This document shows positions 33,809 to 45,365 of a stretch of DNA of 64,000 bases, one piece after another. The notes beneath the pieces are model-generated. The model was given only the letters and a program-made list of their open reading frames with translations, made no database searches and was not told the DNA's origin. Numbering within the stretch: the stretch's first letter is position 1; each line of letters begins with the position of its first letter. Position numbers and translations under genes: made by a program. Origin of the DNA: Camellia lanceoleosa (lineage: Eukaryota; Streptophyta; Magnoliopsida; Ericales; Theaceae); contig CM045761.1 in assembly GCA_025200525.1 (NCBI GenBank), forward strand, positions 103,947,321 to 104,011,320, read 5' to 3'.

Positions 33809-34757
33809 GTAACTCTAAGTCAAGAAGTGACGGAGGAATGTCAAAGCCCAGAGACCACCCATTTTTGACAAGGCCGAAGACTTAGACAATCATACAGGAT
33901 AAACAGAGATGTGAGCCCGCAGGCAGGGGGGGCAAGAATGCAAATGATAGGCACGCAGCCAGGTGATTATGCAAGTGCAACAAGTCAGAATGAAGCAAGT
34001 ATTGACAAATAAATGCAAGAATGTTAAGCAAGAACTACATTTCATGCAGCTTAGGAATGCGGAGAATTATTCAATTCTCGCCGCTGCCTCACACGGAGAA
34101 GATACGATATCAAGCGATTCGTCTGGGTCGCACCAAATTTCAAATGAACCGTACATACAATATCGTGCCTGCAAAAGAGAGAAATCCAACAAGAACAATA
34201 TGCTAACAACACATATTCAATGCGATTCCTATGATTCGAAAAGTTGGACACACACAGTGTCGGTGAAATGATGCATCACAATGCGAGAAGAGATAACGCG
34301 CGACAATGCATGCTCGAGCATAGAAGTATGGTACATCAAGGAAACACGCATGACAATGCAAAACATTCATGAGAATGCAAATTATGAGCCAAGTAATGAC
34401 AAACGAGCACAAATCGGGATGCCGGTTTGTTGCGCAACAACAAGCTGAAAAAACGCGCATTCCGGCGACGGCAACTCGATCGCGGCCTCCGATTTACCTC
34501 CCGGAGAGGTCACAACATTTTTAAAAAGGATACACCCCGATTTTGATGACTAATGATGAGACATATGTCAATAATTGCAGTTGAAGATCCGGCGGAGCAA
34601 TTCGGCGCCAGAAAATGCACTTTTCTTCAACTTTTTCAGGTCCCGGGAACTCCGATTTTCCTCAAAATTTGCAGAGAAGTAGGGGAGGGGGTGGGGAGTA
34701 TGGTCGGCCAGCTCTCTTCCCTAGGAGAGGCCATCGGCCAGGGGGGAAAAAGGAGAT
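33809..34757. other. Internal 3' non-coding region of copy A
   Basis: Lies between the polypurine tract and the antisense promoter. It has no domain-bearing ORF. It is repeated at 54913-55840. Its middle part (34150-34400) shows almost no difference between copies. Confidence 0.6.
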
Positions 34758-34840
34758 GGCCGGCCAGCCAGGTTAGGTGGCCGGCCGACCACTTGCCCAA
34801 AGTAGGGGCATTTTGGTCATTTTCAGCATTTCTATATATA
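34758..34840 (+). promoter_or_regulatory. Promoter of antisense gene 1 (copy A)
   Basis: GGCCGGCC at 34758-34765 and 34779-34786 (within AGGTTAGGTGGCCGGCCGAC) is followed 45-70 bases later by TCTATATATATGC (TATA box at 34833-34840). A pyrimidine-rich leader follows (CTCTCCTCTTGCTCTCTAAG). This is a good plant core promoter on the strand opposite to pol. Confidence 0.65.
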
Positions 34841-34859
34841 TGCTTGCCCATTGCCTCCG

Positions 34860-37800
34860 AAATCACACCCCCAAGTGTGAAATTCTCTCCTCTTGCTCTC
34901 TAAGCCATTTTCTTTCAGATCAAGATTTTATACGCCCTCCCCACGCAATTTGTTTTTACAAATCTTTCAGATTTAAGCACTTTGAGCCGATTAAATTTCG
35001 ACTTCGGGCTTCTTCTCATTTTCACCACTTGAGGTAATTTTGTCTCAATATTTGGAACATTTTCCGGAGTTGACTTTTGGTTGACTTTTCATTTCCGAGA
35101 GTTGACTTTTGTTGACTTTTTCCAAGTTTGGCCTGCTTTTGCTCATTTTTGCTCCTCTTGCAGATTTCTCGATATGGCGGCCATTTCTCATGTAGAGGTT
35201 TTCCAGCACGGAGATGATTACGACATTATGACTTTGCCCCGAGGGTTCGCCTTTTCATTCCTCGAAGCGATATGCCCCAAAGACACAAAGCTTCCGCTGC
35301 TACTTTTTCATTATTTCACCGATTTCAACGACGGCACTGATCTCCTTCATGAGAACCTGAGCAAAGACCTCTCCTACGATGTAGAGGTATTTTACTTTAT
35401 TTCAGATCTTTCGCATTTTGTACCTTTGCCATGCTTAGACATACGCTAGCTTATTTACACAAGATTTTACTTTATGCTCCGAGCATGTGACTTAGCCACT
35501 TGAATTTCACTTAACGCACAATACATCGCCTTTAGGTAGAACTTGAACACACAAATAACATTGATTCACCGAACACACACTCAAGTTGAAATGAACACAC
35601 ACAAATTCATAATTAAGAGTAGAATGCATACCCCAAAACTCGATTCTTCAACGCTAATTTCAGATTTTGAAGTGAACACACGTTTAATCGATTAAGAGTA
35701 GAACACAACTCTAAACTCGTTTATCAACACGCACCAGATTTGAAGCGAACACACGTTTAATCGATTAAGAGTAGAACACACAACCTAAACTCGATTCATC
35801 AACACGCACTCAGATTTGAAGCGAACACATGTTCAATCGATTAAGAGTAGAACACGCATCCCAAACTCGATGCATCAACACGCACTGATTTGAAGCGAAC
35901 ACACGTACCCATCGATTAAGAGTAGAACACACACTCTAAACTCGATTTATCAACACGCACCAGATTTGAAGCGAACCCACGTACCATCGATTAAGAGTAG
36001 AACACATGCCTCTAAACTCGATGCATCAACACGCATTTAGATTTGAAGCGAACACACGCCCATCGATTAAGAGTAGAACACACACCTAAACTCGATTTTC
36101 AACACGCACTTCAGATTTGAAGTGAACACACGTTTAATCGATTAAGAGTAGAACACATACCATCGATTAAGAGTAGAACACAAATTCTAAACTCGATTTA
36201 TCAACACGCACCAGATTTGAAGCGAACACACGTTTCATCGATTAAGAGTAGAACACACATTCTAAACTCGATGCATCAACACGCAATTTCAGATTTGAAG
36301 CGAACACACGTACCCACTAATTAAGAGTAGAACACGCAGCCCCAAACTCGATGCATCAACACGCAGTTCAGATTTGAAGCGAACACACATAATCGATTAA
36401 CACACGCTTTCTTCATTTCATTTGCACAAATTTTATTCATTTCATTTGCACACGCCTTCTTCATTTCATTTGTCGATACACGATTCATTCTAAATGCAAA
36501 AGCGCCAGACAAGGCGAGGGTATGGCTCCACCGCCGAGGGAGTGGTATGCCGAGCTCCTAAGTCGTCCGGATTTGGTCGACTTTGCAGATTTGGACCATT
36601 CTCAGAGGGTTATCACACCGCCTCATCAAGAGGACATTATTTGTCGCTCAAGTGAGAGATGGTGGGACACCACCAATTCTTTCCATTTTTTCATGATCGG
36701 GACATGACCATGACCCCATTGATTCTTTGCTATGATCACCGGCCTAGACCTAGGCGGTGCTCCCATTCCTTACGACGAGGACATGGGTCAGTGGGAGGCG
36801 GCTTGGACGCATCTATTGGGGCACGCCCGCCTGTAGACAGAGGTACCGGGAGAGTTCGGTACACTTGGTTCTCTTCCCATTTCCGGCGGCCACAGATGGA
36901 GCCTGAGTCTCCCGAGGAGGTTGAGCAGTATACCCGTGGTTTCCTCATGTTCCTCTTTGGCACCACTCTATTTGCCGATAGAGGGAACATGGTCGGGTTA
37001 TATCTACTGAGCGCTTTGGTAGACCTATCACAGGTCGGTCAGTATGATTGGGGTGGTGCTGGCCTGGCTACCCTTTACTGCTACATGAGCGCAGTCTCTC
37101 ACACACGGGGAGACTTACTTGGCGGCTACTGGAGAGCCTGGGAGGTATATTCTGTCCTCTTGATTTACATTTCTGCTCCTCATTACTTGTTCACTGCACA
37201 CACGGCGCACTTTGCATTCTGTATTCTGCCTTTTAGCACTTTGTACTCACATTCCGCACTGTTTTTCTCAGCTATGGGTATATGCATATTTCCCCACGTT
37301 AGCTCCAGAGATGGAGGTGGCAGGACCTCCTATGACCCCATTTTCATTGATGTTTGAGGGCGAGCACTTATCGAGGCCTCGAGAGACTCTCTTCCATCTG
37401 CGACAGTACTCTGACACTGTTCGGGCGACAGAGGTATTTCAGAACTCTCAGTTCTTTTCATTTTCATCTTTGGTTTGCTTTGTACTTCTTGATTTCTGTT
37501 TGATTTGCATACTGGCTATCCACAGATCACCTGGCAGCCTTGGGCAGTGTTTGGCGATGACCTCGAGAAACAATATCCAGGAGGATCGACTGCCCCAAGA
37601 TAGGTTCTCGCCGAGGGACCACCCAGGCTTGGTTCTCGGGAACGCTGGCCGTGTGGGGGTATGATTCCCAGACCTCCCGCCGTGCCTCCACCCACTATGC
37701 GATCACGACAAAGCTATCTCACGAGGAGGTCATTAGGGACATGCAGGGCACCGATGCTTTGCTATATCTTATTGAGGGGAACTACGCCACCTATCGCCGC

Positions 37801-38813
37801 ATATATCTGATGCCCCCCTTGACGAGGGTGTGGGTTCCGCCATCGAGGCTCACTACGCGCACCACCTTCGAAGTCGTGTTTCAGGTTACGCACATCCCCT
37901 CTACTAGCAGGGCTGGTGCACCTAGAGGTAGTGGCAGTTCGATTCCTCCGATCCCTTCGACTCTTGATCATCCCAGATGGCCAGATATGCCGACTGAGTT
38001 GACGAGTTGGCAGTATGGGACCACTTCTCCGATTCCGATCCCTATAGAGCCTCTGATGCCGGCCACGATATGTCAAGGATCCCGACTCACCACCCAGGTA
38101 TGTTCTACCACTCTCATTTGTCACACGTACATTTTGGCGCTTGCTTATTTATTGATGACTTGAGCTTGTGTCCGCAGCCACCCTGGAGTACATAGATCGA
38201 TGCTCGGTGGTGGCCTCACTTGAGGATGGTCTCACAGAGAGGCACAGATGTCCATCATGGGCTTCTGTGTACCCTTCATTTCTCTTGCATTTATCATGTT
38301 TGTGATGACGCCTCGGTTTTAAGCATTCTCACAGTATTGATAGGTTGTGTAGAACACATCTGGCACGCACCCCACTCATATACTGTACTTGCACCTGCTT
38401 TTATGTCTGGACTGATGTATTGCACTTTTCATTTTCAGATGCCTCCCGTGTATGCTTCGACACGAGGTGGGCCACCCGGGCCTTCTCGGAGAGGTCGAGG
38501 TGTTAGACCTACTCGAGGTACAGAGTCTCGAGGAGCTGGGCCATCCAGGCCTTACCGAGGAGCTCGAGGAGCAGGGTCGTCTCGCAGGCGCAGGGCACAC
38601 ATTGTTGAGGATGAGGAGGAGGAGGAGATCGCAGAGCGTGTGTCAGAGACATCTCCTGGGGAGGGAGGCTCCGGTCTTGGTTCTGGGAGCGGAGACGAAC
38701 CCGAGGGGGATCCGGAGGATGACAGCTCTGATCCGGATGGTGATGATGATGCAGAGATTATCCCGCAGAAGAGGATGAGAGGACCTCCGCCTTCTCGTTC
38801 CCGAGGCTACTGA
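34860..38813 (+). pseudogene. Antisense gene 1, copy A: plant mobile domain (PMD) protein, multi-exon
   Basis: The leader exon ends at TTGAG|GTAATT (35033). Exon 2 is 35164-35386 (ATG 35174, MAAISHVEVFQHGDDYD). A long intron holds a 75-bp array. The PMD exon is about 36509-37144: ERWWDTTNSFHFF, MTMTPL, a RYTWFSSHF segment, FLMFLFGTTLFADRGNMV, YDWGGAGLATLYCYMS and GGYWRAWE. Next exons are 37272-37432 (LWVYAYFPTLAP), 37526-38096, about 38178-38256 and 38439-38813. Each has GT...AG borders. The last encodes an RG-rich basic tract (GPSRRGRG) and an acidic tail (VEDEEEEE, DPEDDSSDPDGDDDAE), ending SRSRGY. PMD (PF10536) proteins MAIN and MAIL1 are nuclear and act in silencing and gene expression. 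Small indels near 36700-36900 and 37590-37680 break the frame as read, but copy B differs at the same points, so some may be sequence errors. Listed as a pseudogene for that reason only. Confidence 0.82.
35541..36400 (+). repeat. 75-bp tandem array in an intron of antisense gene 1
   Basis: About ten units with the shared core ATTAAGAGTAGAACAC at 35691, 35764, 35840, 35915, 35990, 36066, 36141, 36166, 36241 and 36320. Several units include the 12-base palindrome TTAATCGATTAA and TTTGAAGCGAACACACG. It lies inside the intron before the PMD exon. Confidence 0.9.
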
Positions 38814-39436
38814 TGTTATTTCCTGCTTTATTTTACTTTTTGACTAGTAGTTTGTAGCACTTTGCACATTGTTAGGCAGTTTTATTTTCTGTAAAACTTG
38901 TACCTTTATTTGTTGTAAAACATGATGGAATGAAACAGCTTTTGAAAAGATGTTGTATTTGAAATTTCTTAGCATCGCATCGCATCATTTTGCACAAAAC
39001 GGAATGGAATGGAAATGTGCCTTATGTATTTATCGGGTCAGGTAGTGAACCGACGCAACAAATTAAAACAAATCGACTTACTAAGAGATAACATAATCTT
39101 AGCAAGTTTACAACTCGATAAACAAAGTACAACAATGTTAACGACTCAATAAACAAGACTTAACAAAATTGTGCAACCAAAGGGTAACAACTCAAAACAC
39201 AAAATGCGACAGCTCGACAAACTTACAACTCGATAATCAAAACAACAACTCGATAAGCAAAAACACGACAAAATGTATTTTAGACGGGCGATCTGGATGA
39301 TGGAATGTATCGGAAACTGATAGAAATGGAGGCCTTCGACATTCCCGATGCATGAAAGTACCTCAAACTTCCTTCCGGCGGGCAAAACAGGACCAACGCA
39401 CGGCCGAAATCATTTTGTATCCGGAAAACGAAAAGT
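38814..39436 (+). other. 3' region of antisense gene 1 and spacer
   Basis: A T-rich 3' untranslated-like stretch is followed by repeats of AACTCGATAA. No ORF of note. From about 38736 to 39312 I see no difference from 59738-60314 in copy B. Confidence 0.6.
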
Positions 39437-39536
39437 GGCCGGCCTACTAGGATAGGTGGCCGGCCGGCCACTCCTCCTGTGACCATCGAAATTTTGACAA
39501 GTGTCCCGTGAATAGTGTTTTGGCCTCTTATAAAAG
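39437..39536 (+). promoter_or_regulatory. Promoter of antisense gene 2 (copy A)
   Basis: GGCCGGCC at 39437-39444 and GGCCGGCCGGCC at 39458-39469 (within AGGATAGGTGGCCGGCCGGC). The TATA box TATAAAAG is at 39529-39536 and the start codon at 39581. The spacing and the shared AGGNTAGGTGGCCGGCC block match the promoter of antisense gene 1. Confidence 0.68.
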
Positions 39537-39580
39537 CCCCAATCTTGGAACTCATTCATTTCATCACATTTCCTCTCAAA

Positions 39581-40814
39581 ATGGAAGCATTTCTCACCGA
39601 AAATCTTACATCTTGGATTTCTTCTTTAGATGGCTCGGAGAAGCTGAACTTCCGGGGTTTTGGCTTGAATGCACTATTCACGCTAGGCCGACTCCATCGC
39701 ATCTTCCTTTCCTCCATGCCGCAAGGTTTTGGAACCCGTGACGACGCCTTTAGCTTTGGTGGGCAAGAGGTATGTCCTACTTTTGAAGATTTTCAAATCT
39801 TGATGGAGTCCGAAGGCGAGGAGATTCTCGCCTCATTAATTTTAGCTATGCCCAAGCCTTAGGGCGGATGCGGTCTTAATGCGCATGATGCTAGATCTCT
39901 GATTGGTGATGGAATGTTGGATATCCCGAGCCTGATGTGCCGATTCTCTGATGCCGGTGATCGCAGCAACCACTATTGGCAAGGCTTCCGAAGACGCCTC
40001 GCTTGTGCCTACTATCTCATTTTCGTTTGTCTCGCCCGAGGAGCTAGCATCCGCTTGATTGAAGTCGCCAAGGCTTGAGGGATGGAAGAGTCAGACGCCA
40101 TGACACCGGCCGAGACAATGATGGGCTTGATGCTTTCTACCGCCGGAGACAACTAGGTTTATGGAGTCCACATCACAGGTAATATTTCCCACCCAAGCTC
40201 ACATGTATATTCACTCACATCACTCTACTGCCCTGCTTTTTCTCACAAAACCCTTATCTTACTTTTCTCTCATCGCACATCTCTATTCTTTATTCTCTCA
40301 TTTTTCATCCCTCCCCGTATATGGTCGATGGATAAACCGCAAGTTGTGGACTCTTGTCCCGCTTATTCACCATGGTTACTTTTTTCAAGAACGCCTAGTC
40401 AATGCCCTTGATGGGAACCGGTGGTTTGAATGGATGTGCAACCTGGTCGGCAGATCACATTGCTTAAGCCGCCTTTGGCTCAATCTTCCCAAGAATGAGT
40501 TATAGCATGTCCCGGCTGTGCCTGATTCGACCGATTGGCTTGACTCATCGGTGTTCTACTTCCTTCCAAGATTCTCGCGCCGCCGCCACGATCGACTTGC
40601 CCACCAAAGGATTGAGTATCCAAATACTTTCGGTTCGAGGTGCACAGCTTGGTTTAAGAGTCGCAAAGATGGAGAGTTAGAGAGCTTCGCCCCTCGCCCT
40701 ATTTTCAGTGCACTTTATCCGATGAGTGCCGATTGGCTCAACGAGGAGGCACAGTTGGGCCTAGGTTGGCATCCGAGGCTTCAACAAGCTCGAAGGGCGC
40801 AGGACACCGACTAG
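39581..40814 (+). pseudogene. Antisense gene 2, copy A: DUF7745/PMD-like protein
   Basis: Starts MEAFLTENLTSWISSLDG. The first exon carries FGGQEVCPTFEDFQILM, a form of the 'F.FG..E..PT.E.F..L' motif of plant DUF7745 and PMD-like proteins. Later come DGMLDIPSLMCRFSDAG and ASIRLIEVAKA, with the exon ending at ACAG|GTAATATT (about 40178). The second exon begins after the intron near 40320 and ends RRAQDTD. Several frame changes occur (39840, 40010, 40075, 40120). Copy B reads through some of these, so sequence error is possible. Function is unknown. The related domains occur in retroelements and in host genes. The family call rests on motif pattern and could be another PMD-like group. Confidence 0.6.
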
Positions 40815-41456
40815 ACTATGCCCCAAATTTATTGCTTTATTAGTACTTTCAAGTTTTTTTTATGGGTGTAATAAAAACAACTTCGATTGCATGCAAGAGC
40901 AAAAGAACTCGCTTTTGAAATCAATGAAATTGAAGGTTGTGGTAATCAAAATTCTCCACTTTGGTCCAAAATGGTCTTAGTTGTGAAAAGATTAATTTGA
41001 AAAAAGTCAACTTTTATTAAAACTTTTCAAAACTATTTTCGACATGGATCAGAACCGGACACACTTGAGATCTGTCACTGAAATGTACAACACCGAATCC
41101 TAGCAACTGGAAAGTTGCCCCTAGTCTGAAAAGGTGCCGCAACACTTCAATGCAACGGAAAGTTGCCCCCAGTCTGAATAGCACTGTACCGGAGATCGCA
41201 ATAAATGCTGATGAATAGAGATGACTGAGATGATCATAATGGACAAAGTTGATCGGGGAAAAGATTATGACTGAACTTCAAGATGAAGTCAGCCACGATC
41301 CCAAAGACGGAATCAAGTCTTACGTAGTTCAGCTCAGTTCGCCGAGTATTTTTGCTCTCCTTTTGCGCCTAACTTTTGCCAAGGCCGCCTTTGCGGGTTT
41401 TCAACCTTATGAGCTCAGCTTTTATAATTTCAAATTTTCTATGCTCGAAGTTTTGC
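40815..41456. other. Region between antisense gene 2 and the end of pol
   Basis: Convergent 3' ends meet here. A repeated phrase, GGAAAGTTGCCCC(T/C)AGTCTGAA, occurs twice (about 41110 and 41157). No gene. Repeated at 61832-62502. Confidence 0.6.
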
Positions 41457-42690
41457 CTAGGTCGCCTTTCGGTTTTCAAATTTAGCGAGCCTCTCAGGTA
41501 GTATTTCTTCAACTTGTCCATGTTGATCGGTTGGGAAAACTCCAAGCCATCTAGATCCATCGTAACCACGTACCACCTCGACTGCATTGACTTGATGATG
41601 TAAGGACCACCAATTAGGTCCGAACTTGCCCCTTGGGTCGTGGATGGGAGCTCTGCTATCCTTGAGTACCAAATCTCCTTCTTTCAAGTTCCCGACTTAA
41701 CTTTCTTGTTAAAAGCCCGCGATTCTGCTGATAACCTTGGACGTGGTACGGCTTTCAACCTCCTTTCATCGAAAAGCATGAGTTCTCAACTGCTCACGCT
41801 ACCGCTTCGCTTATCCGCACTCACCAATACTGTAATGACGGACCTCAATCTCAATTGGCGTAACGGCCTCCATCCCATAGACCAATGAGTACGGAGTCGC
41901 CCAAGAGAAGTTCTCGATCAAGTCCTCAGAGTCCCCACAGAGCAAACGGCATTTTATCCGCCACCCGATAGGTTTCCACCATCTTCGTAATATGCGCTTG
42001 ATATTTTGTTGGCGGCCTCAACCGCCCGCTGGTTTGCGGCCGTAAGTAGATGACTTATGAAAAGCCACATTGTATTTCTCCAACAAATCAATCACCTCCT
42101 TCTTGAAGTGGGAACCATTGTCCAAACTATTTCATTCGGACTCGTAGAGTTACAGATGATGTTGTTTCTAATGAATTTTGCAACGTGTGAAGCTTTCAAC
42201 ACTGCATAAGATTGGGCCTCAACCCACTTTGTGAAATAATCTATCGCTATGAGGATGAACTCATGCCCATTCGACCCTTTCGGCGTGACAGCTCCGATCA
42301 CATCAATTCCCCAGACTGAAAATGGCCATGGGGAAGTCATGTTGTACAGCTTCGACGGCGGGATGTTCATGCGGTTTGCATGGATCTGACATTTGTGGCA
42401 TCGCCGAACAAAACCGATACAATCCTCCTCCATGGTGGACCAATAATAACCCTGTCTAAGGATCTTACGAGCCAACATCACCCCATTCATGTGTGCTCCA
42501 CATTCTCCTCCATGGATGGCTTCCATCAGACGCTTGGACTCTTCTGCATCAACACACAGTTTATGCATTCCCAGATGACCTCTTCTATACAGTTTAGCCC
42601 CGCAGATGATGAACTGAACGGCCAACCTTCTTATTGCCCTCTTGTCTTTGGCATTTACCTCAAGTGTATGTTTCGCTTCCAAAAGTTCCG
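41457..42690 (-). pseudogene. Integrase of copy A
   Basis: The N-terminal part is open at 42092-42682: the HHCC zinc region (MEAIHGGECGAHMNG to CHKCQIH), then TSPWPFSVWGIDVIGAV with the first catalytic D and the FTKWVEA motif. The second catalytic block is damaged here (NEIVWTMVP, where copy B keeps SDNGSHF). Middle sequence to 41700 is shifted among frames. The C-terminal part (41457-41687) has MKEGDLVLKDSRAP, KFGPNW and an LDGLEF...INMDKLKKYY end. Frame changes are indels, unlike the point stops in the Tat element. Confidence 0.85.
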
Positions 42691-42726
42691 TATGTCGTAA
42701 TACAGGGTGTTCGTCCTTAACTTCAT

Positions 42727-43165
42727 CTATGGTCGCAATCGACTCATAGGTGCAAATTTCTCGTCAATAATGACTAGACGCATTCGGACACGCGGATGTC
42801 TATCATGGATGATAGAGTTGCTAAAGCGCCCGCGAACTTGTTGTTCTCTTAGTAGATGAGTAAAACTTAACTTTTCAAACCGAGGAATCAAGAAATCCAA
42901 GGTTTGGTGATACATCATCATATTTTCCTCTTTACTTTCCAAATCCTTTAGCTTGAGACACTACAAGGTTCGAATCCCCAATGACGCCCAAATTGCCTTG
43001 CCCCTAATTCCGTGGTCGCCTAAACCAAAGAATGCACGCCTATATTCTCGCTTCATTGTTTGAGACTTTGAACCGAGTTTGAAGGCTAGAGGATACGGAA
43101 TTGCTCCGGTGCTATCAAGAACACTCCTATCCCATACCCGTGTTGATTTGATGCCCGCCAAAGTA
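42727..43165 (-). pseudogene. Second RNase H (aRNH) of copy A
   Basis: PLAFKLGSKSQTMKREYRRA near 43080 matches the centre of an added RNase H (normally followed by acidic NNEAEYEA), and EENMMMYHQTLDFLIPRFEK followed by FTHLLRE matches its C-terminal half. The catalytic acidic residues at the first site are not readable. Its presence after the first RNase H places the giant element in the Tat lineage. Confidence 0.7.
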
Positions 43166-43706
43166 CATTGTCCAAGTTTCTCGCCGATATGCGTAATCGC
43201 TTCATCTCGAATAGATACTCAATCGCTTCATCCTCGACCGGTGGTCGGCAAGGAACTCGCCATCGCTTCCTTTTTACTAACTTATGCTCACATATGTAAG
43301 ATCAAATTCGAGAGCAACAAAGAACCAACGAGCTAGCCTACCCGTAAGTGCTGGTTTCTCGAAAAGATATTTAATGGGATCAAGTCGCGAAACCAACATT
43401 ACAGAGTGAGCTAACAGGTAGTGCCGCAGCTTCCTGGTAGCCCATACCAGAGCTAAGCAAGCCTTTTCCAAATGCAAGATACCGGTCTCATATTCCAAAG
43501 ATTTTCTTGCTCAAATAATAGATGGCTCTTTCCACCCTATCTTCTGATTCCTGTGCAAGCATGCAGCCCATCGTGGTCTCACCATCGATAGATACAAAAT
43601 CAATCTGCTTTCCGGTTCACCGGTGATAAACGGGTGGGTTCTCAGAGATATTCTTTAACTGCTCAAACGTAGCTTGACACCGTCCGTCCATCTAACTTGC
43701 CTTTCT
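43166..43706 (-). pseudogene. First RNase H of copy A
   Basis: The open part is 43277-43498: METGILHLEKACLALVWA-type text (YETGILHLEKACLALVWATR) followed by KLRHYLLAH and DPIKYLFEKPALTGRLARW, the standard C-terminal half of a Ty3/gypsy RNase H. The upstream half (43500-43706) is frame-shifted but contains recognisable fragments. Confidence 0.78.
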
Positions 43707-44690
43707 TCAAAAGACCAAAAGTGGTTCACAAGTCAAGGTTAGTTTTGAAATAAACCGCCTTATGAATTGCACTTTACCCGTAAAGCCTCGCACCTCCTTT
43801 TCATTCCTTGGTGGCATTTCTAAGATGGCCTTGATTTTGGAAGGGTCGACCTCGATGCCCCTTTGTGTAATCGAAACCCCAAAGATTTTTCCCCAGAACA
43901 CCAAACGTACATTTCGAGGGTTTAGCCAAGAACCGAATTTCGATCCTTTGGAAAACTTGTGCAAGGCGGTGTAGTGGCCCTCTCTTTCTTTGGACTTGAC
44001 AATCATATCGCCCACGCACACCTCAACCTCTTTGTGGATCATATCGTAGTATTATGGTTATGCTCGCTGATAAGTAGCCCCAAAGTTCTTCAACCCAAAC
44101 GGCATGACCCGAATAAAGATGTTCTACCGGTAGTGAATGCAGTTTTTCTCGCCTTCCCAGCCATCACTATCTCGACAGGTACCCGAGAAGCCATCCATGA
44201 ATGAGAGCAATGCATGCCCCGCAGGAAGTCCACTAACTCATCAATGTGTGGCAAAGGAAAGTCGTCTTTCGGACTAACTCTGTTCAAATCCCTGAAGTCC
44301 ACACACACCCGGATCCTGCCATCTTTCTTCGGCACCCGAACAATGTTGGCCAACCAAGTCGGATATTCAGGTACTAGCAGAAGCTCCGCCAATTTGCTTG
44401 GTGACCTCTTCCTTAATCTTGAGAGCCCAATCCGTGGATCCTTCCGAGCTTCGCTTGATGTGCTCGCCTCGGTCAAGGGGATCCGATGTCAGATAATCTC
44501 AGATCGATTCTGCATGTCTTCGAGGACCACGCGAAACATCTTTTGAAATCTTTTAATAAAGCGCCAAGGTTCCGAAGACAACGTGGACCCGATCCGACCA
44601 CCATGTCCTCCTCAAGACTAATATTCACGTAAATGATTTCATCCATTAGTGGCTTAACAAATCTCTTGCTCTTGCTCAATTAAACGTTGT
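43707..44690 (-). pseudogene. Reverse transcriptase of copy A, altered active site
   Basis: Pieces: 44679-44473 (an N-terminal lead with ISLEEDMVVGS), 44476-44090 (YPTWLANIVRVPKKDGRIRV, DFRDLNRVSPKDDFPLPHID), and 44042-43707 (the active-site strand CVGDMIVKSK, FGVLGKIF-like text in another frame, ITQRGIEVDPSKIKAILEMP, EVRGFTGKVQFIRRFI). The active site normally reads Y-V-D-D-M. Here it reads C-V-G-D-M, with one catalytic Asp lost. Read as it stands, this RT is dead. Confidence 0.85.
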
Positions 44691-45365
44691 AAACCGAGGA
44701 ATTTCGTCTCGCTGCTTTTGATCAAAATTTTGAAAGTCCTAATTAATGCAATAAATTAGGGCATGTAAAAGTACTCTAAATCGTGATTCACCTCATTCTC
44801 ATTAAGTTCATCCAAATCGCCCGATTCATCTACATAACAGACTCAAATGAAAAGGAAAGACGACCGACAGACTCGCATCCGGTTAACATCCTGTGAGTAC
44901 TCAGACTACTTCGAGCTGAACCCGATTCGACTCACTAGACTCGGTGGATCGATTCCCACTACCCGACCTTAATCGCCGGATAAGAATCCTCCTCGCATCG
45001 CTAAATGAGAGAGGGTGCGATGGATGCATCCAAGATAGTCACCGTTGGCTCACACTGCTTTCATTCCCAATCATGGAGACCATGAAGTTATTCCCAAGCA
45101 ATCTTGGTCGAGCGGAGGATCAGAGAGGAGACATGCTAGTGCTACCCCCACCTCCGATTCCGCGCCTCGTAATCTTCTCGCTTATTCGCCGCCTCGCTTG
45201 TTGGGTCTGCTCGCCTGCGGGCAACGCTATCCCCGTAGTTGCGGTCGAAGAAGATTTCGAAACTCGCACACGCTTCTCCGCTGAACCATGGCTCGAAGCC
45301 GCAAATGGAAAATCTTCCTCCCGACAAAGCGTCCGCTTAGGGTACCGGATGGGCCTCGTATTAGA
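44691..45365 (-). other. Spacer between protease and RT
   Basis: 675 bases with only shadow ORFs on the plus strand. Ogre-type elements have an intron in this place. I looked but cannot define a donor/acceptor pair with confidence. Confidence 0.4.
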
